This document shows positions 1-8,966 of a stretch of DNA of 64,000 nt, one piece after another. Origin of the DNA: Bradyrhizobium viridifuturi (GTDB lineage Bacteria > Pseudomonadota > Alphaproteobacteria > Rhizobiales > Xanthobacteraceae). The stretch covers positions 1 to 64,000 of the forward strand of contig NZ_LGTB01000038.1 in assembly GCF_001238275.1 (NCBI RefSeq), given 5' to 3'. Position numbers and translations under genes: made by a program. Below the pieces are notes generated by a model. The model was not told the origin of the DNA. It saw only the letters and a program-made list of their open reading frames with translations, and did no database searches. Position 1 is the stretch's first letter, and each line of letters opens with the position of its first letter.

Positions 1-7
1 ACGACAA

Positions 8-1219
8 TTAGTCGTTCACTAACGGACAACCGCCATCCTTGAGTGGACGAAAGGCTTCCGGTGCCGGAATGGTGGCGCGCAGTTTGTAAAAGTCGCCGAA
101 ATATCTCGATTCAGCGGGCGTTTTTACCTCGAAGAGATACATGTCGTGGATCTTGCGTCCGTCGGCCCGAATCTTCCCTTTGCCGTAAAGGCGGTCGTCG
201 GTCGGAATCTCCTTCATCTTGGAGGCGACGGCGCGGCCATCGGCATCTGACTTGAGCGCCTCGACCGCCTTGAGATAGTGGGTGACAGCCGAATAGACCC
301 CTGCATGGGCCGAGGTGGGAATTTTTCCAGGGCGCTCAACCTGCCAGCGCTTTGTCCAGGCCCGGTTATTATCGTTCAAATCCCAGTACCAAGCTTCGGT
401 TAAAACGACGCCCTGCGTTATGGGTAGGCCAAGTGCTGCGACGTCGCTCACCCACAACAGGAGACCTGCGATGTTCTGACCGCCTTTGACAATTCCGAAT
501 TCGGCCGCTTGCTTGATAGCGTTCGTGGCATCGCCGCCGGCGTTGGCGAGGCCGACCACCTTAGCCTTTGAGGCTTGGGCCTGAAGCAGAAATGACGAAA
601 AATCGCTGGTGTTAATTGGCACCCGGACCTTACCGAGCACTTTCCCGCCATTGGCTTCCACGACCGCCCCGGCATCGCGTTCAAGAGCATAACCGAAAGC
701 ATAATCGGCGGTGACGAAGAACCACGTATCGCCACCTGTCTGTACGGTCGCCTTACCCGTACTGTTGGCGAGCGCCCACGTGTCGTACACCCAATGAATT
801 GTGTTGGCATTGCACTTTGGACCGGTGAGGTCCGACGTCGCCGCGCCCGTCACCAGGAACAGCTTGTTCTTCTGCCGGGCAATTTCACTTACAGCGAGCG
901 AAACGCCGGAATTCATGCCATCCACGATCACATCGACCTGCTCGACATCGAACCATCTCGTGGCGATGCTGGCGCCGATGTCAGGTTTATTCTGCATGTC
1001 GGCTCCGACGACTTCTACTTTCATGCCCTTGGCAGCCGCACCAAAATCTTCGACCGCGATCTTTGCGGCGACGAGGCTTCCAGGCCCACCAATGTCCGAG
1101 TAAATGCCCGACATATCCGTCAATATGCCGATCTTGATGGTGTTATCCGTATATTGCGCACTGGCCGAATTGTTCACGAGAGCGGCCGCGACGATGATCA
1201 AACTGAAAACCGTTTTCAT
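8..1219 (-). CDS. ABC transporter substrate-binding protein, branched-chain amino acid/amide type
   Basis: This 403-residue protein is a periplasmic solute receptor of the Leu/Ile/Val-binding type (Peripla_BP_6, as in urea, amide and aromatic acid uptake systems). Residues 1-21 form a signal peptide ending Ser-Ala-Ser-Ala before Gln. The mature start has the family pattern IKIGILTDMSG, followed by GGPGSLVAAK. WFFVTADYAFG near residues 165-175 is the usual second-lobe motif. Length is normal. The ligand cannot be read from sequence. No permease or ATPase gene is visible, so it is either an orphan or its operon partners lie beyond the left edge, downstream on this strand. Confidence 0.88.
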   Translation of the reverse strand: MKTVFSLIIVAAALVNNSASAQYTDNTIKIGILTDMSGIYSDIGGPGSLVAAKIAVEDFGAAAKGMKVEVVGADMQNKPDIGASIATRWFDVEQVDVIVDGMNSGVSLAVSEIARQKNKLFLVTGAATSDLTGPKCNANTIHWVYDTWALANSTGKATVQTGGDTWFFVTADYAFGYALERDAGAVVEANGGKVLGKVRVPINTSDFSSFLLQAQASKAKVVGLANAGGDATNAIKQAAEFGIVKGGQNIAGLLLWVSDVAALGLPITQGVVLTEAWYWDLNDNNRAWTKRWQVERPGKIPTSAHAGVYSAVTHYLKAVEALKSDADGRAVASKMKEIPTDDRLYGKGKIRADGRKIHDMYLFEVKTPAESRYFGDFYKLRATIPAPEAFRPLKDGGCPLVND

Positions 1220-1599
1220 GTGCTACCCCGCAATTAGGCCAACACGGCGGACAGTTTTGGTAAGAACTCAGCTCGACCTGCCGAGGCGAGAGCGTCGCAA
1301 AGCTGTGGAGCACCGCCTCGCAGCCCTGTCGCCACGCGATTTCGTAATGATGCCCAGTCTATCAATTCTTCCGAAGTGAGAGAAGCGCCTTCGCGGCATG
1401 TGCCGCTGGTCGCGACTCTGCCAGAAATGGTTTAGGGCAACGCCCCTTACTTATCGCCTAGACCACAGCTCTCGGATGATGGCTTTCATTATGCTAGCGT
1501 AGCGGACAGGTTGCCAAGCAGCCATTTGGGTCACCAGACTCTGGATGCGTTCATCGATCCGTTCCATGCATTTTCTCTGTCGCGAACTCGGGGCGAGAT
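1220..1599. other. Intergenic, no gene recognised
   Basis: About 380 bases lie between the start of the substrate-binding protein and the end of the IS110 remnant. The part next to 1219 should hold the promoter of the binding protein. The part next to 1600 may be the end of the insertion sequence, but IS110 elements usually lack terminal inverted repeats, so I cannot place that end. Confidence 0.4.
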
Positions 1600-2645
1600 T
1601 TAGATTGCGATCACTTCGTAATGGGGTGCATGGAAGGCTTTCTCGCTCCGCAAGATGCTCCATGCTATCCGCGCCAGCTTGTTGGCCAAGGCCGTTGCAA
1701 GCTTGTTGCGATGCAGCCGTGGAGCTGCGTTCTGCAGCCATGCTCCGAAGCTGAAGCGATCCCAATTGTGCGGGCGCATCAGTATGACGTTTGCAGCCTG
1801 GATAAACAGGGTCCTGAGATACTTGCTTCCGCGCTTGGAGATGCGCCCCAGGATAGATCGGCCACCCGTGCTGTACTGACGTGGCACGAGGCCAAGCCAT
1901 GCACCAAAGTCTCGTCCGCGCTCGAATGCCTCACCGGTGCCGATAGCTCCCACGACGCCGGTAGAGATCAGAGGACCGATGCCGGGGACGCTCATGAGGC
2001 GCTGGCAGTTGGCTTCTTTCTCGCCGATCTGGTCGATCTCACCGGCTAGGGTCTCGATCCGCTCATCGAGATGCATCCAGTCTTCGTAGAGACCGACGAT
2101 CAGATCGCGCATTCGTGGCGATATCTCGTTCTGCCGATCCTTCAGGATCGTCAGAAGCGAGTTACGCAGAGCCGTCGCCCCGGTCCTGACCGCGATGCCT
2201 TGCTCGATCAGAAAAGCGCGGATCTGATTGATGGTCGCCGTTCGCCGCGAGACCAGGCGGGAGCGAACTCGATGCAGGGCCTGGAGGTCGAGCTGGTCTT
2301 GCGTCTTCTCGTGCACGACGCGCAGGTTCGGCCTCAGGGCGGCCTCCGCAATGGCTTACGCGTCGTTGTAGTCGTTCTTCTGTCCCTTCACGAACGGCTT
2401 TACATAGATCGCAGGGATGATCCTTGGCTGATGGCCAAGTTGACGCAGAGCGCGGCTGACAAAGTGAGCGCTGAGACAAGCTCCATGCCGACAATGCTGG
2501 GAGGCAGTCGTTTAAAGGTCTCAACGAGGGCCAGCCTCTTGATCTTGCGCCGGAAAGCGATCTTGCTGTCAGTGTCAAAACCGACGACGTGGAAGACTTC
2601 CTTACCGATGTCGATGCCGATCGAGGCCAAGGGTGTGGTGATCAT
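1600..2645 (-). pseudogene. IS110-family transposase, broken by a frameshift and a nonsense codon
   Basis: The reading begins at 2645 with the DEDD-type N-terminal motif IGIDIGKE and continues to VGME. One base is then missing near 2479-2483 (GAGCT where GAGGCT would keep frame). The next frame gives an IS110 stretch containing YVKPFVKGQKND and then a TAA at 2358-2356, where family members have Glu in NDAEAIAEA. After that stop, 1600-2357 reads cleanly through the Transposase_20 region, with MSVPGIGPL and FGAWLGLVPRQYSTGG. Restored length is about 348 residues, normal for IS110. It should be inactive: the missing base could be an assembly error, but the TAA is a substitution. Confidence 0.9.
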
Positions 2646-2920
2646 GGGCTGCTTCTCCGGATGCTGAAGGGTAGTCTTTGCAGACTATCCCCGCGGGGGA
2701 AGCAGCCGGTCCATCCCATTAGCGGAAGTTCAGAGGATCACCTAACCTCAGCGGGATTAGCACACACCGTTTCTTAGGGCCTTCCTCGATAGCTGCGCAG
2801 GATGCGACGATGATCGAATTCGAGCAAATTGGGCGCGGGACGGTCGAGGAGCGACCGGCCGAGACGACTGCAGCAATCTTGGTTTTCTCCGGGAGCCTTG
2901 AGTCATTTCCAGGCCGCACA

Positions 2921-3775
2921 TCAGGCGGTCGCGTTCACGAGATGGTCCGATACCGTCGAAATGAACGCGCGAAGACGCCCAAGACGCCGTAGGTCTCGGT
3001 GGTATCCCATCCAAATGTCTCGCGCTGGCGGCAGCGTCGGCAGGTCCAGTCTACGGATACCATTGATCTGATTGCCGACCACGCAGGGCAGGACAGCGAT
3101 GCCGACGCCTTCTCTGCACATGCGTCCCTGGACGTTGCGGTTGTTCGATCGCAGGACCGGTCTTGCGTTGGGGAAACTCTCGATCAGCCACGCGATGTCG
3201 GGGAAGTGGGGCGTGGATGGCGTGATCAGCCGGCAACCAGTCCCATCGCCATATTTGGGATCAGCCGCCTCCTCCGCGATGTAGGCGCCGTATTCGAGCC
3301 TGAAGAGCCGCCGCTGAATGACATCGGCAGTGTCGAACGGAACGGCACGAAAAGCGACTTCGGCCTCCCGCTGGGCGAGGCTGAACCGGCGCGTGCCGGT
3401 CAGGATTTCAACGTCGACATTCGGGTATGCGTTCGAGAAATCCGCCAGGATGGGAGGGAGGACATAGGCCCCGAACCAGTCCGTTGATGAAATGCGCAGA
3501 CTGCCTTTGAGATTCTGCTCCCGCCCCGCGAGCCGGCGCTCCATGGCCAGCGCGCCTTCTTCCATTTGTTCGGCCAGCGCGATGATTCCGTGGCCCTCAT
3601 CGGTCAGAACAAGACCGTCCGCTGTGCGCTGGAAGAGCGTATGACCGATTGCCTGCTCGAGTGCGCGAAGGCGCCTGCCGACGGTCGGATGGCTTGTCCG
3701 AAGCGATCGCGCGGCACCGCCGAGCGTGCCGGACCGCACAACTGCGAGGAAGATCCTTACGTCACTCCATTCCAT
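2921..3775 (-). CDS. LysR-family transcriptional regulator
   Basis: This 284-residue protein has an N-terminal winged helix-turn-helix (about residues 1-60: MEWSDVRIFLAVVRSGTLGG, then SHPTVGRRLRALE) and a C-terminal periplasmic-binding-like effector domain. I chose the ATG at 3775 over an upstream ATG at 3793, because MEWSDVRIF matches the usual LysR start and the six residues before it come from a C-run. It is divergent from the SDR / hydrolase / VOC set starting at 3946, with a palindrome at 3835-3854 in the gap. That arrangement suggests it controls that set. The effector is unknown. Confidence 0.88.
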   Translation of the reverse strand: MEWSDVRIFLAVVRSGTLGGAARSLRTSHPTVGRRLRALEQAIGHTLFQRTADGLVLTDEGHGIIALAEQMEEGALAMERRLAGREQNLKGSLRISSTDWFGAYVLPPILADFSNAYPNVDVEILTGTRRFSLAQREAEVAFRAVPFDTADVIQRRLFRLEYGAYIAEEAADPKYGDGTGCRLITPSTPHFPDIAWLIESFPNARPVLRSNNRNVQGRMCREGVGIAVLPCVVGNQINGIRRLDLPTLPPARDIWMGYHRDLRRLGRLRAFISTVSDHLVNATA

Positions 3776-3834
3776 CGCGCCCCCCCCCCGCACAAAACTG
3801 AACGCCGAGAGTACAGGAACATCACTTAACGAAC

Positions 3835-3854
3835 AAATCTACGCACCTAGATTT
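3835..3854. promoter_or_regulatory. Palindromic candidate LysR operator
   Basis: AAATCT and AGATTT form a perfect 6-base inverted repeat with 8 bases between them. It sits in the 170-base gap between the divergent LysR gene and the SDR gene. LysR proteins normally bind an interrupted dyad of this size, usually described as T-N11-A; here the central T to A spacing is 12. Confidence 0.5.
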
Positions 3855-3945
3855 CCGCCATCGTCTGAAGGCGCGTCCTTCTGGGGATTCCGCCACTCCA
3901 TCCATGAGGGCGGCTGCGTGGGTGAAACAACTCGGAGAAGAAGTT

Positions 3946-4769
3946 ATGAAAACCTGGCTTATCACAGGCTGTTCGAGCGGCTTCGGCCAGCGGCTCGCGC
4001 TCGCTTCGGCACAACGCGGCGATCGGGTTATCGCGACGGCCCGCAATGTCAGATCGATCGGGGCAATGGCTGAGCCTTTCGGTGGCCGCATGATCACCTT
4101 GCCACTCGATGTGACCGATGCGGCGGCAGCCAAGGCAGCGGTCGCGAAGGCGGTCGAGACATTTGGCGGGTTTGACGTGCTCGTGAACAATGCCGGCTAC
4201 GCGCTGTTCGGCGCGATCGAGGAAGGCATGCCCGAAGAATATCGGCCGATGTTCGATGTAACGTCTTCGGTCTGATCGAAACCACCAAAGCCGCGCTACC
4301 CGTCCTACGACGTTCGGGCGGAACGATCGTCAACATGTCGTCCGGTGCGGGTATAGAGGGCCGCGGCGGCGGAGGCTATTACCACGCCGCCAAGTTTGCT
4401 GTGGAAGGAATTTCCGAAGCGCTCGCCGGCGAGCTGAAGCCGTTCGGAGTTCGCGTGCTGGTCGTCGAACCCGGGCCGTTTCGCACCGATTTCCTTGGCC
4501 GATCGATCATGATGGCGGCCAACGAGATGCCCGAATATGCCGCAAGCTCACGCAAACACTATCGCGAAACCAGCAACGGCAATCAGGCAGGCGATCCCGA
4601 CAAGGCGATCACAGTGATCCTGCAAGCGGTCGACGCCGAGAACCCCCCGCTCCATCTGCCGCTCGGCCCGGCCGCGCACGCGGTCGCCGAAAGAAAACTG
4701 GCGGCCTTCCGCAGCGACATCGACGCCTGGCGTGACATCACGATCGCCACCGATTTCGACCAGCCCTGA
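3946..4769 (+). pseudogene. Short-chain dehydrogenase/reductase, frameshifted (one base missing near 4260)
   Basis: The product would be an NAD(P)-dependent SDR oxidoreductase of about 274 residues. The first part (3946-4275) has the cofactor motif TGCSSGFG and the NNAG motif (VNNAGYALFG). The second part, in another frame up to 4769, has the catalytic Ser (NMSSGAG) and YxxxK (YYHAAK). At 4258-4263 the sequence reads GTAACGTC; GTAAACGTC would give the expected FDVNVFGLIETT and join the halves. A shortened A-run, perhaps an assembly error, is the simplest cause. As written, translation stops at 4275. The start at 3946 is preferred over 3904 because MKTWLITG is the normal SDR beginning. It heads a likely operon with the next two genes. 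Confidence 0.85.
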
Positions 4770-4819
4770 GCGCTGTACACGCGCTCTATCTGACACCTCC
4801 ATCTGACTGGAAAGCGATC

Positions 4820-5668
4820 ATGATCGCAGCTTTGAACGGGTTTACCCAGCAGCTGGTGCCGGTGAACGGCATCAAGATCAACGCCGTGACGGGAGGCTCA
4901 GGCCCGCCGATCCTTCTGCTTCACGGCTGGCCGGAAACATGGTGGGAATGGCACCATGTGATGCCGCTGCTGGCCGAGCACTTCGGCGTGGTGGCTATTG
5001 ATCTGCGCGGCGCGGGTTTTTCCGACTGCCCGCAGGGCGGCTATGACAAGGCGACGATGGCACGCGATGCGCATGAAGTGATGCTTGCCCTTGGGCACGA
5101 ACGCTATGCTGTGTGCGGTCATGACATCGGCGGAATGGTGGCGGTGCGCCAGGCGGCACTCTATCGAGAGGCTGTCACGCATCTTGCTGTCCTCGACGTT
5201 CCACTTCCTGGCTGGACGCAATGGGAGTCGACGACGGCAAGGATCTGGCACTTCAGTTTTCATATGAACCGGGACCTACCCGAGCGCCTGATCCATGGCC
5301 GCGAGTATGACTATGTTTCGACCTTCATGGCTGAGCGGTTCTACGATCACAGCACCTTCAATCCCGCGGACATCGAGATCTACGCGAAAGCGATGGCCCT
5401 TCCTGGCCGCACGCGCGGGGCCATGGAATGGTATCGAGCCCTCGCGGCCGACCACGCCGCCGCGCTCGAATATAAGAAGCAACCTCTCGCGATACCCGTG
5501 CTTGGCATGGGTGGCGACCAGCGCTTCGGTGCGCAGATGGTGCCGATGCTCAAGGAGTTTGCCACCAACGTGACGGGCGGCTCGATTGCGCGGTGCAGTC
5601 ACTATGTCGCTGACGAGCGGCCGAATGAAGTCGCAGCCGCTCTGATCGATTTCCTCAAGGCCTATTGA
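4820..5668 (+). CDS. Alpha/beta-fold hydrolase, epoxide hydrolase-like
   Basis: This 282-residue cytoplasmic enzyme has the oxyanion motif HGWPETWWEW (about residues 35-44) and the nucleophile elbow CGHDIGG with Asp in the nucleophile position (about residue 100). Asp there is typical of epoxide hydrolases and haloalkane dehalogenases rather than Ser esterases. CSHYVADE near the C-terminus supplies the catalytic His. It starts 51 bases after the SDR gene and precedes the VOC gene, so the three probably share a transcript for breakdown or detoxification of an organic compound. The substrate cannot be inferred. Confidence 0.88.
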   Translation: MIAALNGFTQQLVPVNGIKINAVTGGSGPPILLLHGWPETWWEWHHVMPLLAEHFGVVAIDLRGAGFSDCPQGGYDKATMARDAHEVMLALGHERYAVCGHDIGGMVAVRQAALYREAVTHLAVLDVPLPGWTQWESTTARIWHFSFHMNRDLPERLIHGREYDYVSTFMAERFYDHSTFNPADIEIYAKAMALPGRTRGAMEWYRALAADHAAALEYKKQPLAIPVLGMGGDQRFGAQMVPMLKEFATNVTGGSIARCSHYVADERPNEVAAALIDFLKAY

Positions 5669-5773
5669 AACTCTGCGCCCGCGCCGTCGTGGGCCGGGCG
5701 GATCACGACATTGCGGGCGAGTTGCGCCCGCACCCATCGCGTTCGATCAATCAAACGAGAAAGGAAGACTATC

Positions 5774-6304
5774 ATGACCGCACCTGTCATTCGCGGCGTC
5801 AATCATATCGGCATCACGGTGCCCGACATCGAAGCAGCCAAATCGTTCCTGGTGGAAGCTTTCGGCGGCCAGGTGATCTATCAGTCCTTCGGACCGCAGG
5901 ACCCTCCGCGACAAGGACCCGAATTCGAGCGGGCCACTGGTGCTTTTCCTGGAACGGTCGTGCGGGCGCAGGCGATGGTCAAGGTCGGAACCGGACCGGA
6001 CATCGAGCTCTTTGAAATGCACGGCCCCGAACAAGCTCAGCCGGTTCGGGCAAGCGACTTCGGCATTACGCACGTCGGCGTCTACACTGACGACATCGAC
6101 GCTTCGGTTGAGCGCTTCGAGAAGGCCGGTGGCGCAGTCCTTACCGCGCCCCGCGCTATTCCCTACGCAACCGAAAAAGGTCCCGGAAACAGGGTCTGCT
6201 ATTGCCGCATGCCATGGGGCACGACGATTGAGTTCATCACCACGCCTGACCGCATGGCCTACCACGATCAAACGAACCTGCGGCGGTGGCAAGACGAGGA
6301 TTGA
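5774..6304 (+). CDS. VOC-family (glyoxalase/dioxygenase fold) protein
   Basis: This 176-residue protein has the vicinal oxygen chelate fold. The first βαβββ module begins VNHIGITVPDIEAAKSF (His at about residue 11) and the second begins FGITHVGVYTDDIDASV, with a late Glu in WGTTIEFI. His, His and Glu are the usual metal ligands of glyoxalases and extradiol-type enzymes. The ATG at 5774 follows AAGGAAG at a good distance; longer upstream readings lack such a site. It is third in the set with the SDR and the hydrolase. Confidence 0.87.
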   Translation: MTAPVIRGVNHIGITVPDIEAAKSFLVEAFGGQVIYQSFGPQDPPRQGPEFERATGAFPGTVVRAQAMVKVGTGPDIELFEMHGPEQAQPVRASDFGITHVGVYTDDIDASVERFEKAGGAVLTAPRAIPYATEKGPGNRVCYCRMPWGTTIEFITTPDRMAYHDQTNLRRWQDED

Positions 6305-7555
6305 GAGGAGCGGGGAGCTACCGGCTTTGACTAACGACATGTCGGATGCATGTCCCGGCTCGGCGCCGGAGGCCACCATTTACCTTTTCGAAATAGCGGT
6401 CCATCGGGACCGCTGTCTCATCCGGGATATGCGCCCGCCAGCAAATAAGCTGCGGCGCGGGGTTGCCCGTGGTGGCTCGAGTGGCTTTGCACCTCATTGG
6501 CTCAATGAAACCGCTTGTCCGAGACCAGGTGGCGCTCGACTTGCAGGGACTGTCAGAGCGGGAGTGTGCAAAGTCTATCTCGCGAACATACCGCAGATCG
6601 AACACGTGCGGCGCTATGAGCCATGAAGGAAGGCGTCGCGCCGCGGTTCTACGGTCGCCCCGAAAGCACGAAGTCACGATGATCCAGATTATGGCGCAAA
6701 CGCCACAAGCGTAATAATGAAGATGAATATTGCGCTGCTGAAAGCTGCAACACCAAGGCAGATGCGCCCTGGCATTGAATAAGATTCGAGGCGTGGCTGT
6801 TCGAACATTTGCGCGCTCCACTGCGTTGGAGAGGGCGGGAGCGCGGTGACAGCGATCTCATCACCGATAGATACCTAGGGCCGTGCGGTGATGGTTCTAG
6901 TTTGTCAGCTCAGTAACGCCCGCGCGACAATTAACTTTCGTATCAAGCCGGAACGATTTGAAAACGGCTCAAAAGTCTAAAAATGCCAATTCTTCCCTGG
7001 CGTCTAAATCCCCTCCAGCACCACCCTTCAAGCTCTGGCGCCGCAAAGCGCGCAAAAAAGTAGATCGCCGTATGCGATCCCCGCTTGAGCTTCATAGCGA
7101 TCCCGGCCTCTGCTCCTCTTTCAAGGCAGCATCGCACGCCGGAGAACACTGATGGTCGCGCCGTCCAATTCTAAAAATTTTCCGCAGCCTTTCCAGATTG
7201 AACCGACATCCCACCAGCCGCGCTGGGCTTCACGCGTTGGCGCTCTGATGGCTACGGGGTGGCGGCGAACGGGCCGCGAGGGTCAGCGTGGAGCCTACGC
7301 GAACCTATGGGCGGTGCTCCGTATTTAAGCCCCAGTGTCCGAATTTGAAATTTGGACCGTCCTAATTAGAGTTGGGCGGACGGAAACCATCCAGCGGGCC
7401 TGTTCTCAGTAGTCCTACTGAACGGCATATTCCACGATCCCCGATTCGTTCTCAGTCCACCGCCAAGTTGGATTGCCGGCGTTCTCCGTGGGTGAACGGA
7501 GTTTGCCTTAATCCTCGGCTTTCTGCGGCGCGGTAGCCTAGTCTAGTATGGGGGT
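6305..7555. other. Gene-poor stretch of 1.25 kb
   Basis: Apart from one possible 39-residue membrane peptide (6689-6808, minus) I recognise nothing. Several open frames of 60-167 residues exist on both strands, but they overlap, are rich in Arg and Ser, and show no motif. A short palindrome, CAGTAG-TC-CTACTG, lies at 7407-7420. The stretch looks like decayed or non-coding island DNA. Confidence 0.45.
6689..6808 (-). CDS. Possible small single-pass membrane protein (39 aa)
   Basis: The frame starts at an ATG (6808) with GTGGAG about ten bases upstream. It has a polar N-terminus of about 12 residues and then one long hydrophobic run (CLGVAAFSSAIFIFIITLVA), ending with TAA. Such one-helix peptides are common in this group, but there is no homology evidence. 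It could be chance. Confidence 0.35.
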   Translation of the reverse strand: MFEQPRLESYSMPGRICLGVAAFSSAIFIFIITLVAFAP

Positions 7556-7777
7556 ATGACGATCAATCCCGACGACTATTACCTCACCACCTTCCGGACG
7601 GGTAATAGTCCCGAGCGGTGGGGTTGGGAGATATGCCGGAGAAGCCGACCGCTGGGCATTAGAATGACCGCAGACGGTTACCAGTCCGACTCCGCCGCTC
7701 AATTCGCAGGAACGAAAGCGCTGGCCAATTTCATTTCCGAACTGGTGAAGGAAGACAGGCGGCTGCCGAGAAAGTAA
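7556..7777 (+). CDS. Small hypothetical protein (73 aa)
   Basis: A soluble protein with balanced charged residues, aromatic-rich at the N-terminus (PDDYYLTTFRTG, then RWGWEICRRS) and a helical C-terminus. It is followed at once by a strong hairpin terminator, which supports real expression. I do not recognise a family; short proteins of this style occur in rhizobial genomes. It stands alone between gene-poor stretches. Confidence 0.6.
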   Translation: MTINPDDYYLTTFRTGNSPERWGWEICRRSRPLGIRMTADGYQSDSAAQFAGTKALANFISELVKEDRRLPRK

Positions 7778-7797
7778 GGCCGCCAACAGAGGCGGCC
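7778..7797 (+). terminator. Hairpin terminator after the 73-aa gene
   Basis: GGCCGCC, a six-base loop and GGCGGCC make a perfect 7-bp stem that overlaps the stop codon region and is followed by TCCTTCATT. Confidence 0.65.
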
Positions 7798-7852
7798 TCC
7801 TTCATTCTGGTTCACGGTAATCGAAGGCGGCCGAAGTGAGCCGCAAACAATA

Positions 7853-7885
7853 AGTCCCAGCGCCCTGGGGAGGAGCGCTGGGACT
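7853..7885. repeat. Perfect 11-bp inverted repeat
   Basis: AGTCCCAGCGC (7853-7863) and its exact complement (7875-7885) flank an 11-base loop. The flank is somewhat T-rich on the minus-strand side (TATTGTTTG), so it could end a minus-strand transcript. It could also be a structured RNA element. No adjoining gene explains it. Confidence 0.55.
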
Positions 7886-8092
7886 GATGGCGAGGGCGGG
7901 CCGTGGGGGCGGGATTGCGCCGTCGCCAATTGCCTAATTTTCCCGACAATGAATTGTTCCTATCGCGGCCTGTAGTTGGCGGACTGTCGGCACGAAACAC
8001 CGTATTTTCCCGGAATCCAACAGGGTTGTTGAAAACTTTAATTTAGCTCTTGCCGGGGCTAGATTTCATCACGAACCGATACCCAAACCGGC

Positions 8093-8119
8093 AAGGGGCC
8101 GCGCGTGAAGCGGCCCCTT
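8093..8119. terminator. Bidirectional hairpin, terminator-like
   Basis: AAGGGGCCGC, a 7-base loop and GCGGCCCCTT form a 10-bp stem, with T-rich DNA following on the + strand. No gene directly upstream on + is recognised between 7886 and 8092. Otherwise the stretch 7798-8286 holds only this hairpin and the 7853-7885 inverted repeat. Confidence 0.5.
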
Positions 8120-8286
8120 TCGATTCCAGTGGGCGGTTATGATTTGGCGAGTGGATCGGCCGGTCCCTCAACGGGGGTCTGCATCGAGGATCCAGGAAGC
8201 GCTCTAACAAGGCTGCGGGATTCTGAGGCCGCTGCTGCACTTGTGGACCATCGTTGGCTCCTCGGATGCTGGTCGGCCAACCTGAG

Positions 8287-8745
8287 TTATTTTGCTATTA
8301 ATGCGGGAAAGCTTCGGGCGGGTATCCGGTCAGCTGATTTTGTGGACATCTCCGTACTGAAGATCGAGTTCTTCGAGCGTCTTCCCTGCTCTGACGTCAA
8401 GCTGATATCCAGAACCTCGGCAGTCCGACCTTCCGGAACGGAAGCGAGTATCAAGGTTATCGCCTGACGCGCCCTGGCTCGCGCAATCCAGATCTGCGTC
8501 GTCTTTGTGTCGTCTGCAAGTACTTCGACGACCGTGACCTTGTTGCCGAACGACTCTGCTGGAGCGCCGACGATGGTTGCAATCTCTTCACCGGCGAATG
8601 GCCGGGAATGTACATGCCACTTGGTCGGTTTCTCGAACCCGGCAAATACGCGCCAGAGGAAGTTGCCATCCGAACTAAGGAATACCGTTCCCGAGCAGGA
8701 ACGAACTCCTGCGCCACTGATGCGAAAGCAGACAGCCAGCAACAC
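8287..8745 (-). CDS. Hypothetical protein
   Basis: An open frame of up to 152 residues with balanced composition, for example FEKPTKWHVHSRPFAGEEI and NKVTVVEVLADDTK. This resembles a real protein more than the Arg/Ser-rich frame on the opposite strand (8105-8467). The start is unclear: the longest reading uses TTG at 8745. I recognise no family. The C-terminus lacks a clear end feature, so it may be a fragment. Confidence 0.4.
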   Translation of the reverse strand: MLLAVCFRISGAGVRSCSGTVFLSSDGNFLWRVFAGFEKPTKWHVHSRPFAGEEIATIVGAPAESFGNKVTVVEVLADDTKTTQIWIARARARQAITLILASVPEGRTAEVLDISLTSEQGRRSKNSIFSTEMSTKSADRIPARSFPALIAK

Positions 8746-8775
8746 AGTTCAGCGGCTTAGTTTTATTGTCAGTGT

Positions 8776-8895
8776 ATGAGTTCTGCGTTGCTCGGACGCT
8801 TGCTGGCCTCGGTGGCAGGCGCCGCCGTCGCGCAGGACTGGGGCAACATGGCCATCATCTCATCGACGCTCGGCAACAACGCTGCCGACATGTGA
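8776..8895 (+). pseudogene. Fragment of a secreted-protein gene (signal peptide only)
   Basis: Thirty-nine residues give a plausible signal peptide (LLGRLLASVAGAAVAQ) and then DWGNMAIISSTLGNNAADM before TGA. I recall a mature start like DWGNMATISSTLGV from rhizobial exported proteins of unknown function, which are much longer. If so, this is the 5' remnant of a gene cut off after about 20 mature residues. That family link is from memory and not verified. Confidence 0.4.
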
Positions 8896-8966
8896 ATATT
8901 CTCCCATAAACCTCACGGCCCGGGAAATTGCGTCGTCAATGCACACCATCAGTCCGGAATCGCGAC

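Noticed and set aside
8105-8467. 120-codon + strand frame
   Set aside because: It overlaps a more protein-like minus-strand frame and shows no motif. Neither is strong; only the minus frame is listed, at low confidence.
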